Assembly (NCBI GenBank): GCA_016758965.1
Contig: JAEPRB010000015.1
Span: 286,699 to 350,698, forward strand
Reading direction: 5' to 3'
DNA length: 64,000 bases
DNA from: Circinella minor
Taxonomy: Eukaryota > Mucoromycota > Mucoromycetes > Mucorales > Lichtheimiaceae
The notes beneath the pieces are model-generated. The model had not been told where the DNA came from. It did no database searches and saw only the letters and a program-made list of their open reading frames with translations. This document shows, piece after piece, positions 24,308-38,343 of this stretch; the stretch's first letter is position 1; each line of letters opens with the position of its first letter. The position numbers and the translations under genes were made by a program.

Positions 24308-27300
24308 TTAGAAACACATGAATTTGTTTCTCTTGGACATAAGTTCTTCCATTCGATGTTCTAGAATACGACGTGCTTTTTCAGCTTTTTCTTTGAGAAC
24401 TCGTTCATTTGATAATTCATCTTGTAACTTTTTAATTTCTTCATTGTCAAAATCAACGCTTGCATCATCTTGAGCTCGAGCAACTTGATTTTTTAAATTT
24501 TCCATTTCTAAAATATAAGTTTGTTTTTCTCGACTCAATGTTTCCAACTGTCGCTTGACATCGCGCACTGCATTTTCGGAGCGAGACAGTTGAGCTTCGA
24601 GTTTACTAATGACTTCTTGGTGTGCCCGCACATCCGTATCTGCAACCTGTGCTTTACGTTGTAAGGATCGAATTATCTTTTCATATTGGTCTGACGTGAA
24701 ATTGCCATTGCTATTTATAATTTCGCTGATCGTTGTACTTGCGCAAGAGCTTTGTCGTTGTAAAAGTGGTGTCGATACAGACCGTGCAGGTGGCGGTAAT
24801 GAGGTTGTTGTATTAGTGGAGGATGTTGGAATAGTAGATAAAGAAGGGGATGGAATTGGTGGTAATGGGTTGGTTGGTGGTGCTGTAGGTGGTGAAAGTG
24901 GAGATGATGTCGGAGTACCAGTACTTTGTGCTCTATAACGTGATGATGATTGAGATGACATGGGTCGAATCATTGAATTGGTGGATGCGCGACGATTAGT
25001 TTCGTCTACCGCATAATCATAATGGACGGCGGCCACTGAACGTACCGATCCGGATTTTTGTAGCTTTGTTACAAGACTAGAAGTAGATAAATCCCGTTGT
25101 AACTTTTGATGTAATGTATTGGGCGCTGTATTAGGTGGTGGCGAAGCAACGCGTGGCGTTTGTGGCGGTGAAGAAAATAATAAGGAATCTCTATTTTGAT
25201 TTGTACTTGACAAATTCCCACTTGTATTACTTTGACTACGAGGTAAGGCTTGTTCCATTTCCTTTTCCAAACGTTCATTCGCAGCAGATAACTTCATGAC
25301 TTCCAATTCCAAATTCTTGCTTTCTAATTGTAATTGACTTCGTTGTAATACCAATTGTGCTTCCAAATCATTGACTTGTACTGATAAATGTGAATTCTCA
25401 CCCATTAAGGTCATTAATTTTTCCAAAAGTTCTTCTTGTCCTTCTGTATCATGGAGTTTGGCACGGAACCGATCTTGCAATTTTTGAACAGAATTTTGGG
25501 CTGTATCATCAGGCACAATAAATAAGAGATCTTCATTGCTAGTCGTACTGATACTAGCGTCATTGTTAGTGGATGTTGATCGACTTGATGTTAACAAGAG
25601 TTTTTGTTTTTCACGTTCAAGTTCTTCAACGCGTTTGACCAAGTTAGACATACGTCGTTCATCTGGTAACCCACTATCTCGACTCGTATTGGTATCAATG
25701 GTGAGACGTCGTCGATTGTTTAATTGCTCTTGCAATGACTGAATCTGATCCGACTTTTGTGAATGGCTTTGAACAGCTTCTTCTAACCGTGTTTGCATAG
25801 CCTGCAAAGAGGATTCAAGTGACTGAATTATATTTTCTTGATCCAAATTGATACGACGTGTTTGTTCTAATTCGATTTCATAATCGTGCTGCATCTTCTG
25901 TTTTGATTCGGTCAATCCTAAAAGCTTATTACGTAATTCGGAAACCAAACCAGACATATCATTATCGGCCACCAATTGTCGTTCGGTCTTGATCGTATCT
26001 TCTAGTTGTTGAATGGTTATTTCCAACATACTTGTACGATTGTTTTGCTTTTCCAAGGTATGTAGGACTTCTTGCATTTCGGACTTCTTTCCTTCAAGAT
26101 CCTCATGGATGGCATCTCGTTCCAAACAATTTTTACGCAACAAGTCTTCGAGTTCCTCTGACTTCTGTTCCATATCCTCGATTTGTTCACTTAAGGAAAC
26201 AACCATATGAGAGCTTTGTTTAGCCTTGTTGGTCATAGCCATTAATGCATCCGACATAGATTTTTTTTCGTCTTCGAGAGCTTGGATTGTTTGGATCTTG
26301 CTTTGCAGATCCGCCTCACACACTGCATATTGTGACTGCAAGTCCTGTAGCGCCACAGAAGTCTTTTCTGCCTTGTCATCTTGTTTCCGAAGTGATGTTT
26401 CAATATATTCAATGACTTTATCCAATTGTTGACGCTCTTGACCAACGTGATCAATATCATGAAGAATCTTTTGAACTTTATCTTGTAAATCATGAGCCAC
26501 GCGATCCTTTTCATTGTTGTCATTTTCCAGCTGTGCAATTTGACGATCACGTTCTGCAAGTTGCTCACGTAAGCTAACAGCAAGAATTTCCATTGCTTGA
26601 ATCTTGTGTTCAAGACTCGATATCACCATATCCTGTTTTGTTTGAATAAGAATCAGGTTGTGCATATCGGCACGAACATGTTCGAGCTCTTCCAATCGAT
26701 CAGAAAGTGCTTGATGGGCTTGTCGTTCCTGCTCTTGTAATGTTTTTTCGAGTTGTCTTTTTTGTTCAAGAGCTTCGTCCAAAGAATCTTGTGATACAGT
26801 GGTAGTGTGCTGAATCTGTGATTCCAATTCGGTGATCTTGGCAGATGTGGACTGTTGCATCTGATCATTGTGCAGTCGTTGTGCATGCAGCTCAGCTTGA
26901 CTTGCATCAAGGTCACGCCGAGAGGACGCTAAGCATTCTTCAAGACGATTGATTTCATTTGCTTGTTCATCCCGGGATTTGACAAACTCGTCACGGATCG
27001 TTTCAACTTCAGTCAATCGACCTTCCAGTTCTTGAATTTGAGCTTGCTTCATTTGAACTTTTTCTTCCAATTCGACAATCTTCTTTTTGGATGCTGTATC
27101 AACTTGCAGAATTTGTTCTTCTAAAGCATCGATTTGAGATGTCTTCAAAACCAAATGTTCCTTAATTTGTTGAAGCTCTTTATCATGCTGTAATTCATCC
27201 TTGAGTGAACGAGTACTGGTGGAAGAAGAGTGTGATAATTCACGTGTTCTATCAAAATTGCCATCTTGCATGATATCATCGTCACCCGGGGTCTTTTGTT

Positions 27301-30300
27301 GTTCATATAGGCTCTCACGCAAAGTGGCTAATTCTTGCTCAAGCTCACGACAACGATCTTGGGATTTATCCAAATCTTCTAATAATAACTTTTGTGTGGC
27401 ATCCACTTCTGTCATTGATAGTCGGTGTTTAATATTCTCTAGTTGTCGATCTTGTTCAACTAATCGTTCCTGGGCTTCATCTGCCAATTTCACTAATCGA
27501 TCACGCTCTTTTTCGGAAGTTGTCAAGCGACCTTCAAGTTCATTGATGTAACTTTCAGTGCTTTCATCCATATCCTTGAGTTTCACGATCTTAGTTTTAA
27601 GATCGTTTAATACATGCTGATCTTGCATAGCTTCTTCAACAGATTTTGCCAATTTGCCTTCCAACTCAGCAATATAACCTTCGCTTGTTTGTTCTCGCTC
27701 CACTGATTTTGAAAGCTTTGATTTGAGTTCAACAAGTGCCTTTTGTTCTTGTTTTCGTGCCGATTCATAAGTGGTTATCTTGGATTCTTGGTCTGCAAGG
27801 ACTTGATCTGAATGAGATAGAGCTGCACGGACCATGGCCAATTGAGATTCAAGACTGGATATCGATTTTTCGTATTCTTCAATCACAGGTTCAACCAAGT
27901 GTTGGAAATCCATATCGGAAACATCGCTTATTTTACCAGTTGATCTAGTCGTAGTAGAAGACGAGTTGGTGTTCTTTTTTCTATTCTTGTAACGTATTTG
28001 TCTTAATTCAGTTTCTACTAATTGATTTCGTTCGCGTGTTACAGTTACTTCATTTTGAAGTTCTTCAATTTGTCGCCGTAAGTCAGCGACGAGTGCTTGA
28101 TTATCCAAATCATTAGCATCAGGAACTGTAATTGTTGTTGTTGCTGAAGACGATCCGCAGGTAGAAATGGGATGAGATGCATCTATATCAGAGATTGAGC
28201 ATGAAGGCTGTGGTTGAGATGGTAAACCATTAGAAATATATTGATTTAAATTACCATTTAGCTGATGTTGAGGGTATTGTTGTTGTAGTGGTTGTTTTGG
28301 AGACAATGGTTGTGAAGTAGGAACCGATTTAAGTGACCGCACTTCATTCTTGAGTTTATTGATAATGCTTCGTAAGAAATCGGGGTTATCACTGGTCATC
28401 CATTCTTCTGCTTCATTTCGTTCGACCTTGTTCTTGATGCTCCTTGCCCGATGAGCATACTTGATGGTATTGACAGTTTCGATTAAGTTGACCTCAGCAG
28501 GACTTATACAAGCAATCATCAACGTGGTCGCATTACCACCTAATGAATCTTGTAATAAGCGAGTTAATTTGGAGTCACGATAAGGTATATGAGCTGAGCG
28601 TTTGGAAGGTTCTGATAACGCAGAAATCACGTTGCCCAACGCTAATAATCCTGCGTTGATGTTGATGCCTTCTTTACGACGATCGCCTTCAGCAGCTGTA
28701 CGTTTTAATCGTTCGGAACCGGCCAAATCGACAAAATGAAATTTTGAGTTACTGACGACCCATTTGCCATCGTCGTCGTCAATATGATCTTCATCAATGG
28801 TATTCTGACGTTTTTCCATTTGGCCAATCATCGCCCGGACGTTCAATGTACTAGATCTACGATTCATCATAGGTGATCCGATCATGGATGAGCGTGAAGA
28901 TGTCGGAGTTGGACCATTTTCGCGGTTATTTCGAACATGCGTTGATATGGATGGTTTTGGCGTTACATTATTATTGTTGTTGCGAATCCATTTCTCTTGT
29001 TTTAATGTGACGGAAAAAATAGCATGTGAGCGTGATGATTTGGCATTCATGTCTGTTGAACCTGTTGCACGATTTAAAGTACCCATCTGTAGATATCTAC
29101 ATAATATAGTAATGATTTAATTCGATTTTAAAATTTAGTATAAATGTATTTATAAATGATGCATAGATTTCTGTACTGTGCATTTTCAACCCCCCACAAA
29201 TAAGAGAAAATGACATTTACAAAAAAAGAAAGCCCTACATCAATTTATCTCCCTCTCCCCTTTTTTTTTCTTTTTTACGAATTACCAAAAAAGAAATCAG
29301 CGAAAAAAAGGAAAAATCTTTACCTTAGTACATCCTCTGTACTTTCCACAGTAACCTCCTTAACACCTGTCCAATATATTTGACCCTTTGTATCTTCACG
29401 TATAGTCACAGGTGGTCTTTCTGTAGGTGGTGATGGATTTAACAGATCCACTAATTCTTCATTATATATTTCAACAAAAGAAACTTTAACAGTATGTCGA
29501 GATGTTTTAGTGTTATTATTATTTCCAGGTGCATTAGATAATGTTGGAGTTGATCCACGACGAGAACTTCCATTGCTACTTCCATTGCTACCATTACTAT
29601 TTGATGTATTTAGAGGTGTTATCATGGATGATGGTCGCAGCTTTGGATTTGATGGAGAAGGGATGATTCGCCTGTTGTTTCCGCCATTTGTTGTGGTTGT
29701 GGATCCGGGTGTACGTAACCCACTTCCACCAGCAGGTCCAGTTGTACTAATAGGCCTTCGGCTACTTTTCAATTTAGTGGATGGTTGATGGTGTTGCGGG
29801 TGATGACTTTGTTGTGATTGTTTATATGGATGCTGTTGTAAATGTAATTGTTGAAACAATTGTGCCATTGCTCGTGGAATAATACCTTTATAATTATGAA
29901 TATTATTAGTGGTTTTTAGTTAATCAGATTACGGATTTATTTAAAAGTAATAGTAATTACCTTCATGTTCAGGTTGTCGATTGTCATCTATTTCAGTACC
30001 CATCGTGTAAGTCTTTCCAGATGAGGTTTGACCCTATATTAAGTAAAGATTGAAAAAATAAATAAAGCCGGAGATCCGTTGCGTTGTTAGGGGGGGTTAA
30101 CAAAAAAATGCCTTTAACTAAATTTGTATTTATGGTTGTTGTTATAGTAACACTCACATATGCAAGAATAGTGACATTGTAACCTACCAACAACAAACAA
30201 AAATCATCGCATGGATAAGTTAGAAATGGTAATTATGTGATATGAAAATTATATTATATAAACAAATAACAAAAAATCGTTTTCTTACCATCCATAAATC

Positions 30301-30727
30301 TATCCACCATTTTTGAAGCTATTGCAGTAAATACTTGTTCTTGAGTACTTTCTGTATCAAACACCTGATCAAATGAATAAGCTTTTTGTTGTGGTACTAC
30401 CGTAATGCTCGATTCAAAGGTTTTAATGACATCAGATTCCGTTGATTGTGAAAATCGTGGTTGTGCCCGATCTTGCGAAGTTAAAGGTCTTACTCGTACG
30501 GCTATATATAAATAAAAACAAGTTTTGTTGTTGTTTATAATTCGTTGAGTTGTTTGGATTTAGAATAAACTTTTCTCCCTTTTTTTTTTTTTTTTTTTTT
30601 TTGGCTTTTTTGGTCGAATTGAAATATTATACGCACCGACTTGTACAGGTGTTGTTTCTTTTGAATTGATTGATGTATTTGTTGTTGCACTAGTAGATGC
30701 GGTTGCTATATGATTACCGAATCCCAT
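24308..30727 (-). CDS. Kinesin-4-like plus-end motor with long coiled-coil tail
   Basis: Six exons (30727-30637, 30501-30289, 30183-30158, 30033-29961, 29885-29324, 29096-24308) encode 1,917 aa. The N-terminal motor covers about residues 31-545: P-loop GQTSSGKT (about 111-118), EIYNEELVDLL (from 273), switch I NAKSSRSH (339-346), switch II DLAGSE (445-450), then GININAGLLALGNVISAL and SLGGNATTLMIACISP. The last two segments and the neck IKNKVERN resemble kinesin-4 (KIF4/KIF21) chromokinesins. Two large Ser/Thr/Asn-rich insertions enlarge the motor (about 157-265 and 355-435). A very long coiled coil runs from about 640 to 1500, then a Pro/Ser-rich linker and a final coil. It probably moves on microtubules as a dimer. 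Kinesin-4 assignment is by motif; another long fungal kinesin class is possible. Confidence 0.85.
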
Positions 30728-33700
30728 TGTATAAAAGATAGATCATCTACACACTTTTTTTAAGTTTTAAAAAAAAAGTTAAAAAGAAGAAAAATCAACA
30801 GGTGGTAAAGGAAAAGTTATGAGAGAATATGTATCTGTAAATGATAAAGATAAAAGAAAGGGAAATAAAGAGAGATAATTTAAAAAAAAGACATGAAACA
30901 GAAGGGATAAAAGCTGTTAACAATAAATTAATTGAAAGAATAATATTGATAAAGATGACGATTTTGATTATTTTGATCCTCAAAAAAAAAAAAGCAGAGT
31001 AATAAAAATAATAATAATGATAAACTGCTGCTTTTTTGAGGTGGCAAAAGGGAAAAGAAAGAAAAAGGAAATGAAAAGGCTAAATTATAAAAGAAATATA
31101 AACGATATTCTTTCGCAAACAAAAGTATATACGTATGCTTGTGAGTGAACTTAAAGCAAGAAGGGAGTAGGAATTAGTTTATGTGCTGTTTATCCAAGGC
31201 TTTCAATTATTAGTTTTTTTGTGGAATACACCTTTGTTGTATTTTTAAGGGGGATTAGCAAGAAAAAAAAAAGGAAGTTATTCTTTTGGGGGAACAGAAA
31301 AGAATAGGTGGGGGAACGAGAGGGGATGATGATAAGAAATTGATTTTTTCAGGTTGAGATGTATAGATGTATTTCGCGCGCGCGTCAAACTTACTGCCTA
31401 AAAAAACTTTGTTTTTAAAAGAAAAAAATAAGGGGGAGCAAGGGGAGAATTGAAAGGGGTTACGATTTTAATAGGTAATGATAGATGGATGTGGTTAATA
31501 ATTCCCTTTCTACTCATATATGCTTTTCATTGTTATTATTATTTCTTACATTATTTTAATTGCGGCAGTAGTTATTTGGGAAAATGAATGTATAGATGAC
31601 GAAAAAAAAGAGAATAAGGAGTGTGAAAGGAGTGTATAGAACTTTTTTTTTGAATGGAAAATTTTTACAGGTAAAAAAAAAAAAAAAGAAAGAAGAAAAA
31701 GAAAAAGAATGAAAAATAGGGACCTTACTAGTTAACTATTGCTGTAATTATTACTCAATAGGATTGGTAGAGTGATCCCAGGTTGGGTTTTTTTAGCCAC
31801 ATGGATTGTTTCCCTTCTTCAAGAAATTAAAGATCATCCATCATCTATCACTTTTCAGGTTTTTGTGATACTCAGACTCTTTCTAAATGGTGTTCTTGTG
31901 CAATTTTGTGAAACCAAACCATAGTTTTATAGCCTAATGCACAGACATATAAATAATAGTCAATTATATAGTAATAAGGAAAAAAAATGACAACCTCATA
32001 AAATGGCATTCTTATTCTATTGTTGTACTACCTTGTTTTTTTTTTCTTTGTTCACAATGAAATACCTTTAAAAGGAAGTTTACCTTGTTCAAATTCCTTC
32101 TATTGGTAAAAACTGTAGTCTATGAAACGTGGTTAGAAAGATGATGATGAGAGAGACTCAAGACCTTCTTTGAAAAAGGGAGGTGAGATATTGATAGTAC
32201 GATTTATTATTAATTATATTTAATATCTTTTTATCTCGGCATAAAATATAAATATATTATGTATATAGATCAGTACTTTATATTTAACTCTATCATCTTG
32301 GTTTCCAAAATTAATTTTTTCTGATAGTAAAATAGATTTGACTTAGAATACGTTTAACCTTAAAACTCAGTTTGAAAAAGCATATTGATATGTTAAAAGG
32401 CAATGAGCGTTTTTACCTTTTGTGGTAGAGTTGTCCAAGAATATATTATGTTATTTATACATGCAAATGGTCATAACAATATATGTGTGTACAATAATAT
32501 CCATTTCCTCTTTTTATACTTACAAAAAAAAAATATTGTGTCTTTGATAAATAAACATTAATTAGGTAGAATTGTCCTTGTTGCCGTTGTTCTGAGAATG
32601 TTGTCGAAGTAACCATAGCGTTGTTTTTCTTATATATAAACATATGATAGTCTGGACTCCCAAGAATCTAGTGTTTTTTTACATTTAATGTTGTCTCCTT
32701 AATATCTTACCGTATCTCTAAAGTACAATAATTATATAATAATAAATGTGATATTGTGAGTTTGGAATATACCAGCTCACTAATAACAAAGCCTCACGAC
32801 GTTTTATATTAATTCCATAAATAAAATCATTAAGCAAAAATGAAAAGCTAATTTCTATTTTTGGTTGGAGAGTCTAGAAAACATATTCATACAGCTGAAA
32901 ACGTGTGTGTGGCAAACATTAATCAAGGTTGTAGTAACCATGCGTAATGGGTACGTACGCGTTTAAAATTAAGTCGGGTTATATATGTGATACAATGCTA
33001 AGTTTACCCTTTTAAATACATTTCTTGAAAAGCAAAAGGAAAAAGACGAGAATATTTTGCCTTTCGTGTCATTTGGAATGTTGTCTCCTGTGCGAATGTT
33101 TTGACTTCTCTGGGTGTACATTATACATGCTATGATATATTCTTCTCTTCATCATCGTTACAAAAAAAAAATAAAAAACGTATTATGTAAGCAGGGGATA
33201 AATGTTCTAATTAATCAGATCTTTTAAATTTGAAAGTGTACGTAATTAAATATACTGAAAAAAAAAATTTCTTAGGTATATTTGAATAATTATATTACTT
33301 TGTTCTATACACAAGATAGCCAAAACAAATTGTTGCTCGTGTGCATCATAGTAGTCTTCCACGCACCTACTACAGTGTTTCTAAATAGCAGCTATTTTTT
33401 TTGTTCTATTATAATACGCACCACAAAGTTAAGTTTAGATTCATTTCATTTTTATTTACGTACTTTATTATTACGTAAACCTTCATAAAACAATACAATA
33501 GGTATATAAACATGACACAATAAATAGAAAGTCATATTTATATAAAAAGACATTAGATGTAAATCATGATATGTCCTTCTTTACAATAATAATAATCTAT
33601 TTCCGATTTGCTATAAAACGTAATATTCCTCGCTTATTACATTACCAAATATACTATACTTCACATAATGTTAATGTAAATAGTATGTTCTTTTCTATTC

Positions 33701-34234
33701 TTTTAAATTGTTCACTTGACTTTTACTTGATTTTGAATGTCTCAAGTCCATGCGTGTATCGGAATGAATTTTAGTTTATGCACCCAATTGGGAAAACTAC
33801 TATGATGTCGTCTGTTAATCACTATGCTTTTCTTTTTGTCAATTGTTTTTTTTTTATGTAAATTCTATACGTATGAACAATGAAAAGAACAAAAAAAAAA
33901 AAGTCGACTTTGATTATATACAATTTAAATATTGTATTTAGATATGTAATAAGCATATTTAATATATACAAGATTTTGACTTGTTTACTTGTATATTAGC
34001 AAAAAGAGCCTGTGAACGGGTACGTGTGTATAGTTTTTATATTAAAATAAGAAGAAAAAATTATTATTATGATTAAATATTGATTAAAAAAGAAAACAAA
34101 ATAAGAAATTTATATTAAAACGTCAAAAAGTAATAAAAAAAAAAATAAAGAGGAAGAGAAAAAGTTTGTACAGAAGAGACCGTTTTAAATTTGTAATAAA
34201 AAAGAGAAAGAAAGTAATCAATAGATTGTTATTG
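30728..34234. other. Intergenic region upstream of the kinesin gene
   Basis: About 3.5 kb. Notable only for a CG-alternating tract near 31375-31384 in otherwise AT-rich DNA and several poly-A/T runs. No gene could be supported. Confidence 0.5.
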
Positions 34235-36010
34235 TTATTTCCAGAATTGCCAAGCTTTGGGCTTTTTCTCTGATGAAGAAGTAGTCTATATTATAATTCA
34301 ACCAAAAAAAAAAAAAGGTTAATTGAGTTTCTTTCTCACTTGTTCTACTACATACTTATACCAGTATTATATAGTACATACCGATGATTGACTTTTCTTG
34401 AAGAGCCCAAAAAGACCACCTGATTTCTTTTCTGGTTTCTTTTCAGATTCTTTTGGTGGTGGTCTCACTGGTAAGTCCTTATTCCGTGATGGAGAATCTT
34501 TTGATTCTTGCCCGCTAGTTGGACCAGTAGCAGTGGGAATAGGGGATCCAGTTTTTTTCATATCTGTTCCAGCATCTCCACCAACAGATGGCTCTTTACG
34601 ATGCTGACGTGAAGTATCTTGACTCGGTGTTTCAGCTGGTGCTTCTTTACTTTCAACAATAGATTTACTTGTTGTGGTTTCTGGAACTGCTTTATCTGCC
34701 GAGGATTGCTGTTGATATTGCTTCTTTTGTTCTACTGTACGTTTTTCCGCTTCAATTGATGGTTCAGGAACTGCCTTATTAGCTGATACTGTTACAAATT
34801 TAGTTTCTGCTGGTGCGACTGCTACCGGTGGTGCTGATGTGGCTGCTACTGGTGGTGGCGGTGTTGGTTTCTCTGCCGAGTGTTTGGTTATAGGCTCTGG
34901 TGGCTGCTCTTCTTTAGGTACTTTTGAAGTAACAGGTTCGGCCTGTTTTTCAGGTGCTTTTGGAACAGTAGCAGATTCTAATGGTTTTTCAGATGCCTTT
35001 GAACTAGTAATAGGTTCGGTTTGTTTTTTAGGTGCTTTTGGAATAGTAGCAGATTCTAATGGTTTTTCGGATGCCTTCGAACTAGTAACAGGTTCGGCTT
35101 GTTTTTCAGGTGCTTTTGGAACAGTAGCAGATTCTAATGGTTTTTCAGATGACTTTGAACTAGTAACAGGTTCGGCTTGTTTTTCAGGTGCTTTTGGAAC
35201 AGCTGCAGATTCTAATGGTTTTTCAGATGTCTTTGAACTAGTAACAGGTTCGGCTTGTTTTTCAGGTGCTGTTAAACCAGCTGCAGATTCTAATGGTTTT
35301 TCATATGTCTTTGAACTAGTAACAGGCTCGGCTTGTTTTTCAGGTGCTTTTGGAACAGTAGCAGATTCTGATGGCTTATTAGATATCTTAAAAACAGTAT
35401 CAGGTTCTAATCGTTTTTCAACTGCGTTTTCAGTAGTAGCAGATTCTGATGGCTTATTAGGTGTTTTTAAAACAGTAGCAGGTTCTAATCGTTTTTCAAA
35501 TGCCTTTTCAGTTGTAGCAGATTCTAATGGTTTTCCAGGTGTCTTTTCAGTAGTAGCAGATTCTAATGGTTTTCCAGGTGCTTTCACGGCAGCAGATGCC
35601 AACTGTTCGTCGTTTGGTTTTTCTTCGGTTTTTTTCGGTGGTGGTACTGATGATGATACCAGATCTTTTTCTAAAAGTTCAGGCTTTTTATCAACATTGT
35701 CTTCTTTCATTTTAGTTGATTGGTGTCGTTGTTGTAATGGTGTGGTATCATCTTTCATGACAGGTTGCTGATCTGTGCATGTCTTTTCGGGTGTCTTACT
35801 AATAGGTTTATCTTCATTCTGTAACGATTTATCAGGTGATATTAATTCTTCCTCCTTTTTGATACTATTTCCTTCATCACTATTAGATTCTCCTTCTTCG
35901 TGATTAGGACGATGTGCAGCAATAGCTGCTTTTACTTGGTGTTTATTAGCTTTTTTTTGTGCCTTTTTCTCTTCTTTCGCTTTTTGCCGTCGTTCTGCTC
36001 TAGAAGCCAT
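34235..36010 (-). CDS. Lys/Glu/Pro-rich repeat protein with 26-aa tandem repeats, function unknown
   Basis: Exon 1 is 36010-34382. A GTATGT donor joins it to a short last exon 34285-34235, giving 559 aa. The N-terminus is strongly basic (MASRAERRQKAKEEKKAQKK). Residues about 145-360 are seven full and two partial 26-residue repeats with the core KPLESATVPKAPEKQAEPVT and a SSKxSE end. The C-terminus is conserved-looking: KKSGGLFGLFKKSQSS continues into the last exon ending KPKAWQFWK. No catalytic domain or membrane segment is visible, and I recognise no family. The sequence suggests a disordered scaffold or spacer with an amphipathic Phe/Trp-rich tail that could bind a membrane or partner; that is inference. 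Without splicing the frame would stop after four extra residues. Confidence 0.75.
34925..35580 (-). repeat. In-gene 78-bp tandem repeat array
   Basis: About eight 78-bp units encode the 26-aa repeats of the host gene. Central units are nearly identical at DNA level, while the outer (N-terminal) ones have diverged, which suggests recent unequal exchange or slippage in the middle of the array. Confidence 0.8.
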
Positions 36011-36533
36011 TTTTTTTAAAAGTTGTTGTAATTGCTATTGCTGATATAAGATCAGAAAATAATAATAGTAAATAAGCTGTGGAGAGGAAATAAAAAAGTG
36101 AAAAACAAAAAAAACAAAAAAAACAAAAAGTGAATCCAAAAATGTTGTGGTTGTGTGTAAGAAAAATAAAACAAAAGAGACCTCGGACATTTCTAATCCT
36201 CTCCACTATTTCCTAGGCAAAAAGAAAACGTTGGTACATATCTTCCCGATAGAATATCACCGTTCCTTCTCCTCCTCTTCATCCATCATCTTTAATAATA
36301 ATAATAATTAAGTTCTCCCTTTCATTATCATACGAAATTACTTTCATATGTAATACTTATTAATCAATTTTTTTTTTCGCAATTCCCTCTCTGGTTGTTT
36401 TTTTCTGTATTAAAATAACGATATTTCGATATTAATTACAGTATATATGTATATATGTCATGTTAAAACATTTATATTAATACTAATACTAATGTTATTA
36501 TTATTAACGAACGAAAAAAATAAGATCTATATA
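36011..36533. other. Spacer between the repeat-protein start and the Tubby gene end
   Basis: About 520 bases, probably the promoter of the repeat-protein gene plus the Tubby 3' UTR. Poly-A tracts near 36100-36130; no gene seen. Confidence 0.5.
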
Positions 36534-38343
36534 CTATTCACACGCCAGTTTTGCGTCAAAGGAGGTAAGTGCAATAGCAAATGCTTGAAATAGACAAATT
36601 GGATACTTGTAATCCATTGTAAAATGATCAGGGCCCACTCTTCCGAACTGCATTACAATATAATCCACTAAAATTACAAAAGGATGAGACAACAAACTTA
36701 ATAAAATAAACCCTTAACCCATATAATATAAGCTTTTTTTTTTTTTTTTTGGTTCCCTTTAATAAAAATAATAAACTTACAATCATTATCATGCACAATT
36801 TGAAAGTTTTTGACTGATGCTTGAGTTACCCTACCACTAAAATTCAAGACAAATGATTGGGTTTCTTAAGGAGGGAAAGAAGAAAAAAAAAAGTAAAAGT
36901 AAAAAATAATTAATCCTAAAATGTAAATAAACAATAATATATGCTGATGATCATTTTGATGACAGTTAGGAGAGATAAGAAAAACTACTTTTTAATATTA
37001 TTATACCTTCATTCCATTGTGGACTTTTATTATGCAAAACTAACAGATCCCGAGACCCGCCTTCACGATATTTACTTAGGAGAGTTTCTGACTCCTATAC
37101 AACATAAACTCCGAGAATTAATTACAATGGTTGATGCATGTAACAATCAGGAGAGGGAGAAAAGTAAAGGACAAAGGAAAAGAGAATGTTCTTTACTGGG
37201 GACAGAATATAATTGAGACATCAATAAGTTAAAGTACAACTAAAATAATATATAGTACTTACTGATGTCGGTCTAAATTCAGGTCTTTTACCATCTCTTG
37301 TAAGTGTATGCATTAATATCGTCATTTTACGAGGTCCTTTGAACCCGAGAATATTAGGATCCTGTCATTATTATCAACTCAAATTTGTCAGCTAAGCTTT
37401 TTTTTTTCTCCCTCTTTTTAAAAAAACAAAAAACAAAATCCTCCTTCTTAAAAAGATAATTTATATTAATCTTACATAAAGTACAGCACCCATTTCTTCC
37501 CGTATAGGCAGTTCACCTTTTCCTGCTTCACCTTCTTTTTTCATTGGATTCTTTCCATGAGAATATATAACAAATGTTGTTCCCAAGAAATTTGACCTAT
37601 TATTATTTTTACCATCGTAAGACTTATTTAAGTAATAGGTAATAATAATGACAATGGATATAATTCAAGAAAATATATATATATATATATATATTTACTA
37701 CTAACCGAACTTTTCCCAATTCCACCAATCTGCCAGCAGACTCCGGTGAATCATGTACTATACCAGATATTGTATAATAACTTGTTTGACTTTTACGTTT
37801 TTTTCTTGCTGTCATAACAGCTTGTACTTCACCAGTGTGAATGTGTTCAATTGATAATTGATATTGTGGGTATATTTTATCAAGACCATCTCGACAACGA
37901 CCTATGCGACATGCAACTCGTGTATTTAATGCAGCCGGTCTAATTATTATTGTTATCGTTATAGTAATATAGGTACACATATTAGTAGATGGATATATCC
38001 AAAAAAAAAAAAAAAAAAAAAAGAAGAGTCAAGATAAGAAGTAAATAAGCGTGCTTCGAAGAGACATGTAGATAGGCGAACAACCTTACCGAAAAGCGAG
38101 ATTCATAAGCTCTTTGGTACTAATAAGAGGTGGTTGTGGACCATAATCAATAGGAGGTACTGGACGAGCCACTCGGACAGTATGTAAATCGTCTTCGCTA
38201 TTTTCTTCCATGTCATTTAGGGGAGCAACAGGTGCTTCGGTTTCATTTTGACCTTCATTATCTCCTTCTGGATCGGAATCAGATAAAGAATGCTCGAAAT
38301 GAGGAGGATTTAGTTGAGGATGCATAACAACTTGATCGCTCAT
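36534..38343 (-). CDS. Tubby-domain protein
   Basis: Seven exons: 38343-38090, 37939-37706, 37596-37476, 37361-37263, 37094-37007, 36864-36781 and 36667-36534, giving 337 aa. The first 80 residues are acidic and disordered ([13 protein letters not shown]). The rest is the Tubby beta-barrel: [14 protein letters not shown] start, [57 protein letters not shown], and the diagnostic C-terminus [10 protein letters not shown] then [20 protein letters not shown]. Tubby domains bind phosphatidylinositol-4,5-bisphosphate at the plasma membrane through basic residues and the central hydrophobic helix formed by the last segment. The role in fungi is not well defined. Exon 5 was found by frame and motif; its acceptor is TATAG at 37095-37096. 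Confidence 0.9.

Noticed and set aside
34839..35771. 310-codon plus-strand ORF over the repeat protein
   Set aside because: It is the mirror of the 78-bp tandem repeats of the minus-strand gene; the repeat keeps the antisense frame open. The minus strand has sensible protein features and a splice to a fitting last exon.
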